From: DASSYK01 sp036258315
GTDB lineage: Bacteria > Actinomycetota > Thermoleophilia > Solirubrobacterales > 70-9
Direction: 5' to 3'
NCBI GenBank assembly: GCA_036258315.1
Contig: DATADX010000017.1
Coordinates: 1-33,311 of the forward strand
Length of the DNA stretch: 33,311 nt
The notes under the pieces are model-generated. The model did not search any database. It was not told the DNA's origin and worked only from the letters and a program-made list of their open reading frames with translations. Below, piece by piece: positions 1 through 8,344 of this stretch. How positions within the stretch are numbered: the stretch's first letter is position 1; each line of letters opens with the position of its first letter. The position numbers and the translations under genes are program-made.

Positions 1-269
1 TCGCACGCCCAGCGCACATAGGAGGTGAAATCGTCGTGCCCCCACGAGCGGAGCCGCTCGGCAACCACCGGGTTCACCTCGGGGCGCTCGCCCGTCAGCA
101 CGAGCAGCTCCTTCGTGTTGCGCTTCAGCGCCTCGTCGAGAAGGCGCTCGACCTCGGCGGGCTCATGGAGGTGCGCCCGCCGGGTCGCGAAGGCGCAGTA
201 CTTGCAGTAGCACTGGCAGGTGCGCGAGAGGGACAGCGTGTAGTTACGCGAGAACGTGACCCGCTGCAT
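1..269 (-). CDS. cofG: CofG (7,8-didemethyl-8-hydroxy-5-deazariboflavin synthase), 5' part
   Basis: About 89 N-terminal residues of a radical SAM protein; the 3' end lies beyond the left edge. Near the N-terminus is CQCYCKYC, which contains the CX3CX2C cysteines that hold the 4Fe-4S cluster. It is followed by LLVLTGERPEVNP and GHDDFTSYVRWAC, typical of CofG. CofG and CofH make the FO chromophore of coenzyme F420 from tyrosine and 5-amino-6-ribitylaminouracil. The start is ATG at 267-269; an in-frame TGA lies three codons upstream, so there is no longer N-terminus. In many actinobacteria CofG is the N-terminal half of fused FbiC; the truncation prevents telling a single CofG from FbiC. Family call is firm, fusion state unknown. 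Confidence 0.85.
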   Translation of the reverse strand, partial: MQRVTFSRNYTLSLSRTCQCYCKYCAFATRRAHLHEPAEVERLLDEALKRNTKELLVLTGERPEVNPVVAERLRSWGHDDFTSYVRWAC

Positions 270-391
270 GCACGATCACGCTACCGGACCAACGCGCCCA
301 CCCGGACGGTGGAATCACCCCGGCACCCCCTCGACTGCGGAAGACCGTCGCGACTCGGCGGAGCCGAACGGAGGAGGCGCCGGGGTTGTGT

Positions 392-1228
392 CTATCCGCC
401 GAGGATGCCGCCGGGCGGATTCGACGGGGGCTGGCCGCCGCCCGGGTTCGAGCGCTCCTGCCGCAGCTGCGGAGCCTCACCCGCCGGGGGCGCGGGGCCG
501 CGGGGTGCGACCTCATCGGCCAGCTCCTGTCCGGGGCCGCTCGCGGGCTCGATCACGAACTTGAACACGCCCGTGGCGAGCAGCGCGCCGACCAGCGGGC
601 CGACGATGTAGGCCCAGGCGTCGCTGAAGTCGTTGCCGACCAGGGCCGGACCGAACCAGCGCGCCGGGTTGAACGAGCCGCCGGCGAGCGGTCCGAGCAC
701 CATCACCAGAGCGCCGAGGGCGGCTCCGATTGCGAGCGGGGCCCAGTGCTTGCGGGCGCTCGGATTGAGCGCAACGGCGAGCACGGTCAGCACCAGCACG
801 AATGTCCCGATTCCCTCGACGATCGCGCCCTGGACGGCGCCGCCGAGAAGATCGCTGATCGCCGGCGTCCCGTAGTTAGAGGCGCGGCCCTCGTCGAGCA
901 GCAGCCCCTTGGCGAGCAGCGCGCCGAGAACGCCGCCGGAGAGCTGGGCCAGGATGTAGACCAGCCCGTCGATCGGGTCGATCCGCCGCAGCGCGATGAA
1001 CGCCGTGGTCACGGCGGGGTTGAAGTGCCCGCCGCTGGCGATGCCGACGCTCGCGATCAGCACGAACAGCACGAACGCGTGCGTGAGGCCCACCACGGCC
1101 CAGTCCGACCCGAACGTCGCGTTCTCGCCGACTGCGACGTAGAGGATGACGACGCTGCACACGATGAAGACCAGCAGCAGCGTCCCGATCAACTCTGCGA
1201 TGTATGCGGCGAGACCTCGGTCTTGCAC
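392..1228 (-). CDS. MIP-family aquaporin (AqpZ-like channel)
   Basis: A 278-aa six-helix membrane channel of the major intrinsic protein family. Both hallmark NPA loops are present: GGHFNPAVT in the first half and GGSFNPARWFGPAL in the second, where the Arg after NPA is the usual selectivity-filter Arg. These features fit a water channel better than a glycerol facilitator, but substrate is inferred. The C-terminus carries an extra ~45-residue Pro/Gly/Gln-rich cytoplasmic tail beyond the last helix. The start is GTG (1226-1228) with a strong GGAGGAGG ribosome site about 10 nt upstream. It is a lone minus-strand gene between cofG and a divergent solute-binding protein. Confidence 0.9.
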   Translation of the reverse strand: MQDRGLAAYIAELIGTLLLVFIVCSVVILYVAVGENATFGSDWAVVGLTHAFVLFVLIASVGIASGGHFNPAVTTAFIALRRIDPIDGLVYILAQLSGGVLGALLAKGLLLDEGRASNYGTPAISDLLGGAVQGAIVEGIGTFVLVLTVLAVALNPSARKHWAPLAIGAALGALVMVLGPLAGGSFNPARWFGPALVGNDFSDAWAYIVGPLVGALLATGVFKFVIEPASGPGQELADEVAPRGPAPPAGEAPQLRQERSNPGGGQPPSNPPGGILGG

Positions 1229-1365
1229 TGTGGCGCGACCTCCTCCTAAGTTTCGTTTTCTCTCTGGCCCTGCGGAAGCGGCGCCAGTCTAACCGGATTT
1301 CCCCGCGCACTCCGCCCGCCTCCGCGCCGCTCCCAGGTCGGGTTTAGGGCCGCCCGGCGCTCCGT

Positions 1366-1371
1366 TATCGT
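1366..1371 (+). promoter_or_regulatory. Candidate -10 element (TATCGT) for the solute-binding protein gene
   Basis: TATCGT fits TANNNT and ends 9 nt before the ATG at 1381. No Shine-Dalgarno sequence lies between, so the transcript may be leaderless or nearly so. No clear -35 is visible. The rest of the 1229-1380 divergent gap shows nothing recognisable. Confidence 0.35.
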
Positions 1372-1380
1372 CGCCGCCGG

Positions 1381-2481
1381 ATGAGACGGGTCGCCGCGCC
1401 GCTGGCGGCCGTCCTCTGCGGGCTCGCCGTCGGGGCCTGCGGGGGCGGCGCTGAACCGGGCGCGCCGCAAGGCGCGACCCTGGTCCTCGACTTCCAGGCC
1501 AACGCCGTCCACTCCGGTCTCTATGCGGCGAAGGCCCGCGGGTACTTCGAAGACGAGGGCCTCGATCTCGACATCCGCGAGCCCTCGAGCAGCGCCGACG
1601 GCGCCAAGCTGCTCGAGACGGGCAGCGCCGAGTTCGCGATCCTGGACATCAACGACTTCGGGATCGCCCGCGAGCGCGGCTTCAACATAGTCGCGATCGC
1701 CGCGATCGCGCAGCGTCCGCTCGCGTCGGTGATCGCCGCCGACCGGAACGAGGTCCGCACCCCCGCGGACCTCGCCGGCAGGACTGTCGGGGTCACGGGC
1801 GTACCCTCCGACGACGCCGTGCTCGACACCGTGCTCGCCGCCGGCGGCCTCGCCCCCGGCGCCGTCGAGCGCCAGACGATCGGCTTCCAGTCCGTGCCCC
1901 TGCTCGCCGCGGGGCAGCTCGACGCCGCGACGGCGTTTTGGAACGCGGAGGGCGTCGGCCTGCGCCAGCGGGGGGTTCCGACCCGGGAGTTCCGCGTCGA
2001 CGAGTTCGGCGCGCCCCGCTATCCCGAGCTGGTGGTCGCCGTGCCGGGAGACGCGATCCCATCCGTCGCACGGCAGGCTGGCGAAGCCGTGAGCCGCTCG
2101 CTCCCCTGCGTGTTCATGCGCGGACTCGAGCGCGGTTACGGAGTGCTGGCGGATGACCCGGATGCCGCACTCGAGGGCTTGCTCGAGGCCGTCCCGGCAG
2201 CTTCGCCGGACGCCCAGAGCGCGCAGCTGGCCGCTCTCGTCGCGGCGAATGCCTTCACCCCGCCCCCCGCCCGGGGTCCCGCCTCGGCGCTCGAGGACGC
2301 CGGCGTCACGAGCGCCGCGCTCAGCCTCCGCGCCGGTCCCGCCTGGCTCGGCTGGGCGGCATCTCGGCGGATCGTCGAAGCGCCGGGCGGCAGCAAGGCC
2401 GCGGCTCGGATCGCGGCGGGCTTCCGCTCGGACGTGAGCAGGTCATGCGGCGGTGGGAGCCCCGAAGCGCCGGCCGGCTAG
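1381..2481 (+). CDS. ABC-type solute-binding lipoprotein, NMT1/SsuA/ThiY-like
   Basis: A 366-aa periplasmic-binding-type protein with a lipoprotein signal: hydrophobic stretch then lipobox VGAC with Cys20. The mature part shows the NMT1/THI5-like pattern: HSGLYAAKARGYFEDEGLD, then GSAEFAILDINDFGIARERG, then an R-T-P-A-D-L-A-G-R-T-V-G-V-T-G-V-P segment. The family binds pyrimidine precursors, sulfonates, nitrate or similar small ligands for import. No ATPase or permease gene adjoins it, so it is an orphan receptor here and its ligand cannot be told. No TPP riboswitch was seen upstream. Its TAG stop shares the tetranucleotide CTAG (2478-2481) with the stop of the convergent gene. Confidence 0.8.
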   Translation: MRRVAAPLAAVLCGLAVGACGGGAEPGAPQGATLVLDFQANAVHSGLYAAKARGYFEDEGLDLDIREPSSSADGAKLLETGSAEFAILDINDFGIARERGFNIVAIAAIAQRPLASVIAADRNEVRTPADLAGRTVGVTGVPSDDAVLDTVLAAGGLAPGAVERQTIGFQSVPLLAAGQLDAATAFWNAEGVGLRQRGVPTREFRVDEFGAPRYPELVVAVPGDAIPSVARQAGEAVSRSLPCVFMRGLERGYGVLADDPDAALEGLLEAVPAASPDAQSAQLAALVAANAFTPPPARGPASALEDAGVTSAALSLRAGPAWLGWAASRRIVEAPGGSKAAARIAAGFRSDVSRSCGGGSPEAPAG

Positions 2482-2801
2482 GCCGCGGCCAGCAGCCGAT
2501 CTGCAAGCTCCGGCAGCTCGCGGACCAACCGCGAGCGCGGCACCGCGAGCTCGAGTCCCGCCGCGACGGCGCGGGCCTTGGTGTCGAGATCGGTGTGCTG
2601 ATAGAAACCGAGGACCGGGACGCCGAGCCCGGCGAGCTTCTCGGGCTCTGTCGCATCGAGGTCAGCGACCACCAGGTCGACCCCGTCGAGCTCGTCGGGG
2701 AGCGCCGATTCCTGCTCGACGTCGTGGCCGGCGGCGGACAGCGATGTGGTCACCCGGCTGGCGAGCATCAGGTCGCTGACGATCGCGACGATCCGGGCCA
2801 A
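2478..2801 (-). CDS. Small response-regulator-receiver-like protein
   Basis: About 107 residues beginning ARIVAIVSDLMLASRV and continuing with alternating beta/alpha segments (DGVDLVVADLDAT, GVPVLGFYQHTD, AGLELAVPRSRL), the layout of a CheY-like receiver. The central VVADLD aspartate could be the phospho-acceptor, but the first acidic pair is reduced to one Asp and the conserved Lys after beta-5 is not evident, so it may be a degenerate receiver. There is no output domain. I place the start at TTG 2799-2801, five nt after the stop of the upstream gene (2807); a longer reading to 2861 would overlap that gene with low-complexity Pro/Arg sequence. The two are probably one transcript. Function not known. 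Confidence 0.6.
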   Translation of the reverse strand: MARIVAIVSDLMLASRVTTSLSAAGHDVEQESALPDELDGVDLVVADLDATEPEKLAGLGVPVLGFYQHTDLDTKARAVAAGLELAVPRSRLVRELPELADRLLAAA

Positions 2802-2806
2802 GGGGA

Positions 2807-3175
2807 TCAGAGGCTGCGGCGGCGGCGGAACTCGCGGCGCACGCTCTCGGGGCGGCCCCACATCTGCACGACCTCGGCGCGGCCCTCGCGGGCGTCGCGG
2901 ACTCGGAGCTCGCCGTCGATCCGCTCGCTGTCGAGCTTCGAGAGGATCCCGTAGACGGTCTCGGCCGCCGCGGCGTGTCCGAACCGGTGGGCGACGTTGA
3001 TGCGCCAGTGCCAGTCGGCGCGCGAGTAGGGCTGGGCGTTCACCTGTGCGAGCATCACGCCGGCGTCCACGTATCGGCCCTCGTCGGCGATCCGGAGGTC
3101 GAGCTCGAGGTCGGTCCAGTCCTCCGGCAGCGAGGAGACGATCTGCTCGAAGTCACCGGCGAGCGCCACGCCCAC
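2807..3175 (-). CDS. Conserved-looking small protein of unknown function
   Basis: A 122-aa soluble acidic N-terminal region (GDFEQIVSSLPEDWTDLELD) followed by a conserved-looking middle (YSRADWHWRINVAHRFGHAA) and a basic C-terminus ending in an Arg run. Codon use is strongly GC-ending, as for neighbouring genes, supporting that it is real. I do not recognise a family with confidence. The start is GTG 3173-3175, divergent from the c-di-GMP enzyme gene, and the stop is five nt before the TTG start of the receiver-like gene, so the pair looks like a two-gene operon. Confidence 0.6.
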   Translation of the reverse strand: MGVALAGDFEQIVSSLPEDWTDLELDLRIADEGRYVDAGVMLAQVNAQPYSRADWHWRINVAHRFGHAAAAETVYGILSKLDSERIDGELRVRDAREGRAEVVQMWGRPESVRREFRRRRSL

Positions 3176-3284
3176 AGCCTACCCCGCAAAGTCCGCCAAG
3201 CCTGGCTCGGGCGGGCCGCAGGTGCAGAATCCGGCCCAACGCGCCGATACGTTCCCTGCTGGGAGATTCCTCGCAGTCGCGATC

Positions 3285-5270
3285 GTGACCGCCTTGAATT
3301 CACGCATACTGCTTCGCCCCGCGCTGCTGGTCGTGGCGGCCGTGCTGGCCGCCCTCTGGGCGGTCCTCGGGCTCCATGTGATCCTCGCGCACGAGGCGAT
3401 CTGGCTCGGACTCCTGTCCCTGTTCGGGATCGTGATCACGTGGGGGCTGGTGCTGGCGGTGAGGCGCTATCAGGCGCGGCTCGAGAGCCTCGCGACCACC
3501 GACCCGCTGACGGGGCTCGCCAACCACAGGGGGTTCTACGAGGCGCTCGACACGAGCCTGGCTCAGGCGGACCGGGCGGGCGAGCCCGTCTCGGTCGTTC
3601 TGATCGACCTCGACAACTTCAAGATGATCAACGACACCCACGGACACCCCTATGGCGACAAGGTCCTGATCGCCTGCGCCGAGCGCCTCCGCGGCAGCAC
3701 CCGCGGTAACGATCTAGTCGCGCGGATCGGCGGTGAGGAGTTTGCGCTGATCCTGCGGGGGACGGGCGGCGATCAGGCGAGCGAGATCGCGGGACGCGTC
3801 CGCGCGGCGATCGCGCGAGTCCCGACGCTGGATGCCGAGCTCACCTGCTCGGCGGGCATCGCCGTCTACCCGGACGACGGCGCCGACGCCGCCACGCTCT
3901 GCCAGCTGGCCGACGGGGCGATGTACTCGGCAAAGCGCGCCGGCAAGGACCGTGTCCGCCGCTTCGACCCAGAGCACGTGCCGTTCGAGTGGAGCGAGCG
4001 CCAGACCGCGGAGGTCGAGGCGGTGCTCGGGTCCGCGGACGCGATCCACGCCGTCTACCAGCCGGTGGTCTCGCTGGCGACCGGCCGCCTGGTCGGGTAC
4101 GAGGCGCTCGCGCGCTTTCCCGGCCTTCCCGGCCGCCCGGTCGCCTCGCTGTTCGCCCAGGCGCAGGGATGCGGGCTCGGTCCCGAGCTCCAGGCGCAGG
4201 CGATCCGCGTCGCCCTCGGGCCGCTCGGGCGGCCGCCCGGCACCCACCTCGCGGTCAACGTGGCTCCCTCCGCCCTCTCCTCGCCGGTCGTCCAGGCGGC
4301 CCTCCCCACCGACCTCACCGACCTCGTCATCGAGCTCACCGAACACGAGATCTTCGCCGACGACGAGCGGCTCGCGGCCTCGGTCCGCAGGCTGCGCGAC
4401 CGCGGGGCCCGGATCGCGATCGACGATACGGGCGCCGGCTACGCGGGGCTCAAGCAGCTGATGCGGATCAAGCCCGACGTCGTCAAGATCGACCGCGACC
4501 TGACCCGCGCGATCCACACGGACCCGGCGCGGATGGCGCTCGTCGAGTCCCTCGTCCGCTTCGCCGGCCGGATCGGCGCCGTCGTCTGCGCCGAGGGGAT
4601 CGAGAGCCTTGACGACCTCAGCGCGCTCGCCGACCTCGACGTCGAGTGGGGCCAGGGCTTTGCGGTCGGCAGGCCGGCGACGCCCTGGCCTCCGATCTCG
4701 CCGACGGCCGCCGCTGCGGCGCGGAACGCATTGGCCGAGGCGATGCGGGCTCAATCGGGCTTCCAGCCCGCCCAGATCGTCGCCGGCGACCGCCGCCTCG
4801 AGCGGCTCAGCGCGAGGCTGGCGGGGGCCCGCTCGAGGAAGGACCTCGAGGACTCGCTCGGGCTGATCGCCGCCGAGCTCGGCGCCGACCGGATCACCCT
4901 CTCGCAGTGGCACCGCGGGGTGGGAACGATCGACACCTTGGCTGAGAGCCACGCGCCGGTCGGCGAACCGGTCTTCCCGGCCGCCGACTATCCGCTCACC
5001 GAGCACGTGCTCCGCACCCAGGAGGCGACGCAGGTGCTCGTCGGCGACCCGGACGCAGAGCCGACCGAGGTCGAGCTGATGCTGCAGCTCGGCTACCGCT
5101 CGCTGCTGATGGTGCCGGTCGTCCGGCACGGCGAGAGCCTCGGGTTGGTCGAGGCCTACACGATCGAGGAGCGCGCCTGGGCCCGGACCGAGATCAACCG
5201 GGCGAGAATCGTCGCCAATCAGCTGGCCGCAGTGATCGAGGTCGTCTCCGTGGACCGCGAACGCGCCTAG
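3285..5270 (+). CDS. Membrane GGDEF-EAL-GAF protein (c-di-GMP cyclase/phosphodiesterase)
   Basis: About 661 residues. Two N-terminal membrane helices (roughly residues 8-60) precede a GGDEF domain with intact active site GGEEF (149-153) and an inhibitory I-site RGND five residues before it (140-143). The EAL domain follows, with YEALAR (Glu273), VNVAPS, IELTEHE, IDDTGAGYAGL, VKIDRD and AEGIES, so the phosphodiesterase metal ligands also look intact (DDFG is DDTG here). The C-terminal ~160 residues resemble a GAF sensor domain (YRSLLMVPVVRHGESLGLVEAY), an uncommon position after EAL. It can potentially make and break c-di-GMP. Start is uncertain: GTG 3285 puts the first helix at the N-terminus; GTG 3222 is possible. 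Its stop shares CTAG with the convergent DtxR-family gene. Confidence 0.88.
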   Translation: MTALNSRILLRPALLVVAAVLAALWAVLGLHVILAHEAIWLGLLSLFGIVITWGLVLAVRRYQARLESLATTDPLTGLANHRGFYEALDTSLAQADRAGEPVSVVLIDLDNFKMINDTHGHPYGDKVLIACAERLRGSTRGNDLVARIGGEEFALILRGTGGDQASEIAGRVRAAIARVPTLDAELTCSAGIAVYPDDGADAATLCQLADGAMYSAKRAGKDRVRRFDPEHVPFEWSERQTAEVEAVLGSADAIHAVYQPVVSLATGRLVGYEALARFPGLPGRPVASLFAQAQGCGLGPELQAQAIRVALGPLGRPPGTHLAVNVAPSALSSPVVQAALPTDLTDLVIELTEHEIFADDERLAASVRRLRDRGARIAIDDTGAGYAGLKQLMRIKPDVVKIDRDLTRAIHTDPARMALVESLVRFAGRIGAVVCAEGIESLDDLSALADLDVEWGQGFAVGRPATPWPPISPTAAAAARNALAEAMRAQSGFQPAQIVAGDRRLERLSARLAGARSRKDLEDSLGLIAAELGADRITLSQWHRGVGTIDTLAESHAPVGEPVFPAADYPLTEHVLRTQEATQVLVGDPDAEPTEVELMLQLGYRSLLMVPVVRHGESLGLVEAYTIEERAWARTEINRARIVANQLAAVIEVVSVDRERA

Positions 5271-5974
5271 CCGCCGCTCGAGACGCCGCTGACGCGCATC
5301 CGTTCGATCAGCTCGCCCCCGAGCGCGTGCGTCACACCGCCGACCTCGACCAACATCGGTCCGGCGAAGGGCTCGCGGCGGCTGACCTCGAGCTCAACCC
5401 CGGGATGGATGCCGCGCTCGTCCAGGTAGCGCAGCATCTCGGCGTCCCGATCTGAGACCCGCTCGAAGCGCCCCGATTGGCCGGCCTCGAGCTCGGAGAG
5501 CCGCACCGAGTCGTCGGCGGCGAGGTCCAGCTCGCGGCTCGGAATCGGGTCGCCGTGGGGGTCTCGCAGCGGTTGTCCGAGCTTGCTGGCGATCAGCTCC
5601 TCGAGCTCCTCGGAGATGTGGTGCTCGAGCACCTCCGCCTCGTCGTGGACGCGGTCCCAGGGCATCCCGAGGACCTCCGCCAGGAACAGCTCGATCAGGC
5701 GGTGGTGGCGGATCACCTCGAGCGCCAGCTGCTCGCCTTCGGAGGTCAGGCGGACACCGTGGTAAGGAACGTGTTCGACCAGCCCGTCGTCGGCGAGCCG
5801 CTTCAGCATCGCCGATGCGGACGCCGGGGTGACGCCGATCCGCTCCGCGACGGCGCCGGTCCCGACGGCATCCTCGCCCCGGCCCTGCAGCTGGTAGATC
5901 GCCTTCGCGTAGTTCTCCGCCCCCTCGGCCGTGCGGCGACTGCGATGGGCGTTGTGCGCCTCGACGCCGCTCAT
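5267..5974 (-). CDS. DtxR/MntR-family metal-dependent transcriptional regulator
   Basis: A 235-aa repressor: N-terminal winged helix (residues ~20-85, ENYAKAIYQLQ ... GVTPASASAMLKRLADDGLV), a dimerisation/metal-binding helix region (RHHRLIELFL, HDEAEVLEHHISEELE), and a C-terminal FeoA/SH3-like domain (ERMRV near the end). By my alignment the position of DtxR Cys102 is Glu in EVLEHH, as in manganese-sensing MntR (ExxEH); however the position of MntR Asp8 is Asn, so metal specificity is not settled. It is last in the operon MCO > ZIP > regulator; its ATG overlaps the ZIP stop (ATGA, 5971-5974). Likely represses its own operon through the candidate box at 8345-8358. Confidence 0.88.
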   Translation of the reverse strand: MSGVEAHNAHRSRRTAEGAENYAKAIYQLQGRGEDAVGTGAVAERIGVTPASASAMLKRLADDGLVEHVPYHGVRLTSEGEQLALEVIRHHRLIELFLAEVLGMPWDRVHDEAEVLEHHISEELEELIASKLGQPLRDPHGDPIPSRELDLAADDSVRLSELEAGQSGRFERVSDRDAEMLRYLDERGIHPGVELEVSRREPFAGPMLVEVGGVTHALGGELIERMRVSGVSSGG

Positions 5975-7176
5975 ACCGTCACCAGCAGCCCGGTCACGTA
6001 GAGCGCCGCCGCGCCGGCGAGGATGCCCGCGATGCTGAGCGGATTCAGGACCCGGCCGGCGGAATCGCGGATCGACGGGAGCAGCTGGCCGATCACCTGG
6101 ATGATCGCCCCGACGCCGATCCCGAGCAGGAAGGTGGCCAGCTCCTGGTTGTAGGCCGCGGCGCCGATCACGGCGCCGATGATCGCCGGGGCTCCCGCGA
6201 TCAGCCCGAGCCCGACGAGACGCCAGAGGCGCGGCTGGCGCTCGCGGGCCATCGGCGCCACGATCGCGAACCCCTCGGTCGTGTTGTGGATCGCGAAGCC
6301 GATCACCAGGAACGCCCCGAGCGCGAGCTCGCCGAGCGCGTACGCCGACCCGATCGCGAGCCCCTCGCCGAGGTTGTGGAGCCCGATCCCGATCGCGACC
6401 ATCAGCGAGAGGCGGAAGCCGCCCTGCCCCGCCCCGCGGCGGCGCTCGACGCTGCCCTTCAGCTTGCGGTCGAGCGCCGTCAGGGCCAGGAACGACACCG
6501 CGGCGCCGAGCAAGACCAGCTCCGCGCCGCCGAACGCACCGGCCGCTCCGGACGCGACGTCGAGGCCCTCGAAGGTGCCGTCGAGCGCCAGGAACGCGAG
6601 CAGGCCCACGGTCACCGCCATGAACAGCTTCAGCCAGGTGTCGGAGATCCGACGCATCAGGGGCATGAACAGGAGCCCGAGCATCACCGGGATCACCCCG
6701 ACGTATGTCCCGAGCACAGTCATCAGGCCGAAGAAGCCCGCGTCGGCCGCGGGCGTCTCGACCGCAGCGTCGATCTGATGCTCGATCGTCACCCCCGTCG
6801 AGGTCAGGAGCGAGATCAGGTACGGCGAGCCCTCCTGCCAGTCGTAGGAGAGCCTCAGTGTCTGCGTGTCGAGATGCCCGATCTCTCCGTCGGGATCGGC
6901 GCTGAAGGTGACGAACGCATCCGCGACCGAGACCTGGGCTACGTCGACCGGATCGGGCCCGGTGTTTCGCAGGATCAGCTCGATCTCGCCGGGGTGCAGC
7001 ACGGTCCGCTCCACCGCGAGCTCCTCGACCGGCGGCCCGCGGCGCTCGTCGAGGCCCGGCCCGCCGAGCACAGCGAAGGACCCGATCGCGATCGCGATCA
7101 GCGCCAGCGGCACCACCGCGAGGACCCAGAGCGGGACCTCGACGCCGCGGCGCTCGGCTCGCCCGGCGGCCTCCAT
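5971..7176 (-). CDS. ZIP-family divalent metal transporter with N-terminal ectodomain
   Basis: A 401-aa protein. Residues ~148-401 are an eight-helix ZIP/GufA-type transporter with the paired metal-site motifs HNLGEGLAIG (267-276) and HNTTEGFAI (297-305). ZIP proteins move Zn, Fe, Mn or similar ions into the cytoplasm. Unlike standard bacterial ZIPs (~250-300 aa), it has an extra helix at ~15-37 and a ~105-residue extracytoplasmic segment (38-145, RTVLHPGEIELILRNTGPDP...) that reads like a small beta-sandwich/cupredoxin-like domain without obvious metal-ligand clusters. The ATG shares its A with the TGA stop of the multicopper oxidase gene (TGATG), and the stop overlaps the regulator start, so the three are translationally coupled. 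Confidence 0.85.
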   Translation of the reverse strand: MEAAGRAERRGVEVPLWVLAVVPLALIAIAIGSFAVLGGPGLDERRGPPVEELAVERTVLHPGEIELILRNTGPDPVDVAQVSVADAFVTFSADPDGEIGHLDTQTLRLSYDWQEGSPYLISLLTSTGVTIEHQIDAAVETPAADAGFFGLMTVLGTYVGVIPVMLGLLFMPLMRRISDTWLKLFMAVTVGLLAFLALDGTFEGLDVASGAAGAFGGAELVLLGAAVSFLALTALDRKLKGSVERRRGAGQGGFRLSLMVAIGIGLHNLGEGLAIGSAYALGELALGAFLVIGFAIHNTTEGFAIVAPMARERQPRLWRLVGLGLIAGAPAIIGAVIGAAAYNQELATFLLGIGVGAIIQVIGQLLPSIRDSAGRVLNPLSIAGILAGAAALYVTGLLVTV

Positions 7177-8312
7177 CAGCCCGCCAACCTCGAGGGGTGG
7201 CGGAGATCGCAGAACGCGGCGGGCGCCCGCAGGCGGTCGTTCTCGCCGCCGACCCGGAAGAAGCCCATCCAGCCGAGCTCGGCGAACTCGGTCTTGTGGG
7301 CGTGGAACATGTAGTCGCCCGCATACGGGAAGCACATCTCGAGCACGGCGCGCTGGGCCTGGCCCTGGATGATCGTGTCGGTGAACTCGACTGGGGTGAG
7401 CAAGGTCCCGGTCGGGAAGTGGTTGAAGAAGTTCCCGTGGATGTGGAAGGAGTTGATCGGGTCGTACTCGAGCACGTTCACGAGGTAGATCCGGATCGGC
7501 GCGTCGCGCTGCACCGCGACCGGGTCGTTGACGTAGTGAAACCCGACCGTGTTGACCGCATAGACCTGGTTGCCCTCGGCGTCGAAGTTGGTGTTGAAGC
7601 CGTTCATCACCATCAGCAGCTCGTCGGCGTCGGGGCGGCCCTGCTTCGGGTCGACGATGAAGGCGCCGTAGAGGCCCCGGGCGATGTGCTCGGCGAGTGG
7701 TCCGGCATGGCAGTGGTAGAGGTGCAGGCCGAAGGGCTCCGCGGTGAACTCGTAGGTGGTCTCGCCGCCGGCGTCGATCAGGCCCGCGCCGACCCCGGGG
7801 ACGCCGTCCATCTCGGCCGGATGCAGCCCGTGGAAGTGGATCGTGTGCGGATGCTGCGACCCGTTCACGAACCGCACCCGCAGCAGCTCGCCCTCGCGGC
7901 AGCGCAGCGTCGGCCCTGGGACGCGGCCGTTGTACGTCCAGGCCGGGTACTTGACCCCGGGCGCGACCTCGATCTCCTTGTCGCCCGCGACGAGGGTCCA
8001 CTCGCGCAGCACGCGGCCGTTTGCCAGGCGCTTCGTCGAGCCCCAGTCGAAGTCGCGGAGCATCTCGGTCGGGTTGAAGCCGTTCGCCGCGTGGTCGACG
8101 GCCTTCCCCTGGCGGAACGAGGGCCCGGCGTTGCCGCCGCCGTGGACCGCCGCCGCGGCCCCGTGCGCCGGCCCGGGCGTGTGCTCGGCCGCATTCGCAC
8201 CCGCGAGCGCGTCGTGCAGGCCCTGGTGGGGCACGAACTGATGCAGCGCCGGCAGGGTCGCGCCGGCGGCCGCACCGCCGATCAGGAGCTTCCTGCGGTT
8301 GATCTTCTCCAC
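7176..8312 (-). CDS. Tat-exported two-domain multicopper oxidase
   Basis: A 378-aa multicopper oxidase. The N-terminus MEKINRRKLLIGGAAAG is a Tat signal. All four HXH copper motifs are present: HTIHFHG (156-162), HLYHCHAGPLAEHI (197-210), NSFHIHGNFF (287-296) and YMFHAHKTEF (334-343). Cys201 with His209 in the first domain gives the type 1 site, so the layout is a two-domain enzyme with T1 copper only in domain 1 (type C-like). Such enzymes couple substrate oxidation to O2 reduction; a role in oxidising Mn(II), Fe(II) or Cu(I) is inferred from the ZIP and DtxR-family neighbours. The start is GTG 8310-8312, with no Shine-Dalgarno. It is the first gene of the operon. Confidence 0.88.
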   Translation of the reverse strand: MEKINRRKLLIGGAAAGATLPALHQFVPHQGLHDALAGANAAEHTPGPAHGAAAAVHGGGNAGPSFRQGKAVDHAANGFNPTEMLRDFDWGSTKRLANGRVLREWTLVAGDKEIEVAPGVKYPAWTYNGRVPGPTLRCREGELLRVRFVNGSQHPHTIHFHGLHPAEMDGVPGVGAGLIDAGGETTYEFTAEPFGLHLYHCHAGPLAEHIARGLYGAFIVDPKQGRPDADELLMVMNGFNTNFDAEGNQVYAVNTVGFHYVNDPVAVQRDAPIRIYLVNVLEYDPINSFHIHGNFFNHFPTGTLLTPVEFTDTIIQGQAQRAVLEMCFPYAGDYMFHAHKTEFAELGWMGFFRVGGENDRLRAPAAFCDLRHPSRLAG

Positions 8313-8319
8313 GAATCGA

Positions 8320-8325
8320 ATTGAA
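8320..8325 (-). promoter_or_regulatory. Candidate -10 element (TTCAAT) of the MCO-ZIP-DtxR operon
   Basis: On the minus strand TTCAAT ends 7 nt before the GTG start at 8312, which would place transcription at or next to the start codon. A -35 17 nt upstream would fall at about 8343-8348, inside the candidate operator. Confidence 0.35.
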
Positions 8326-8344
8326 GCACATCCACAACCGAGAT

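Noticed and set aside
1229..1380. TPP riboswitch in front of the NMT1-like lipoprotein
   Set aside because: No CTGAGA / ACCCTTTGAACCTGA-type conserved elements seen.
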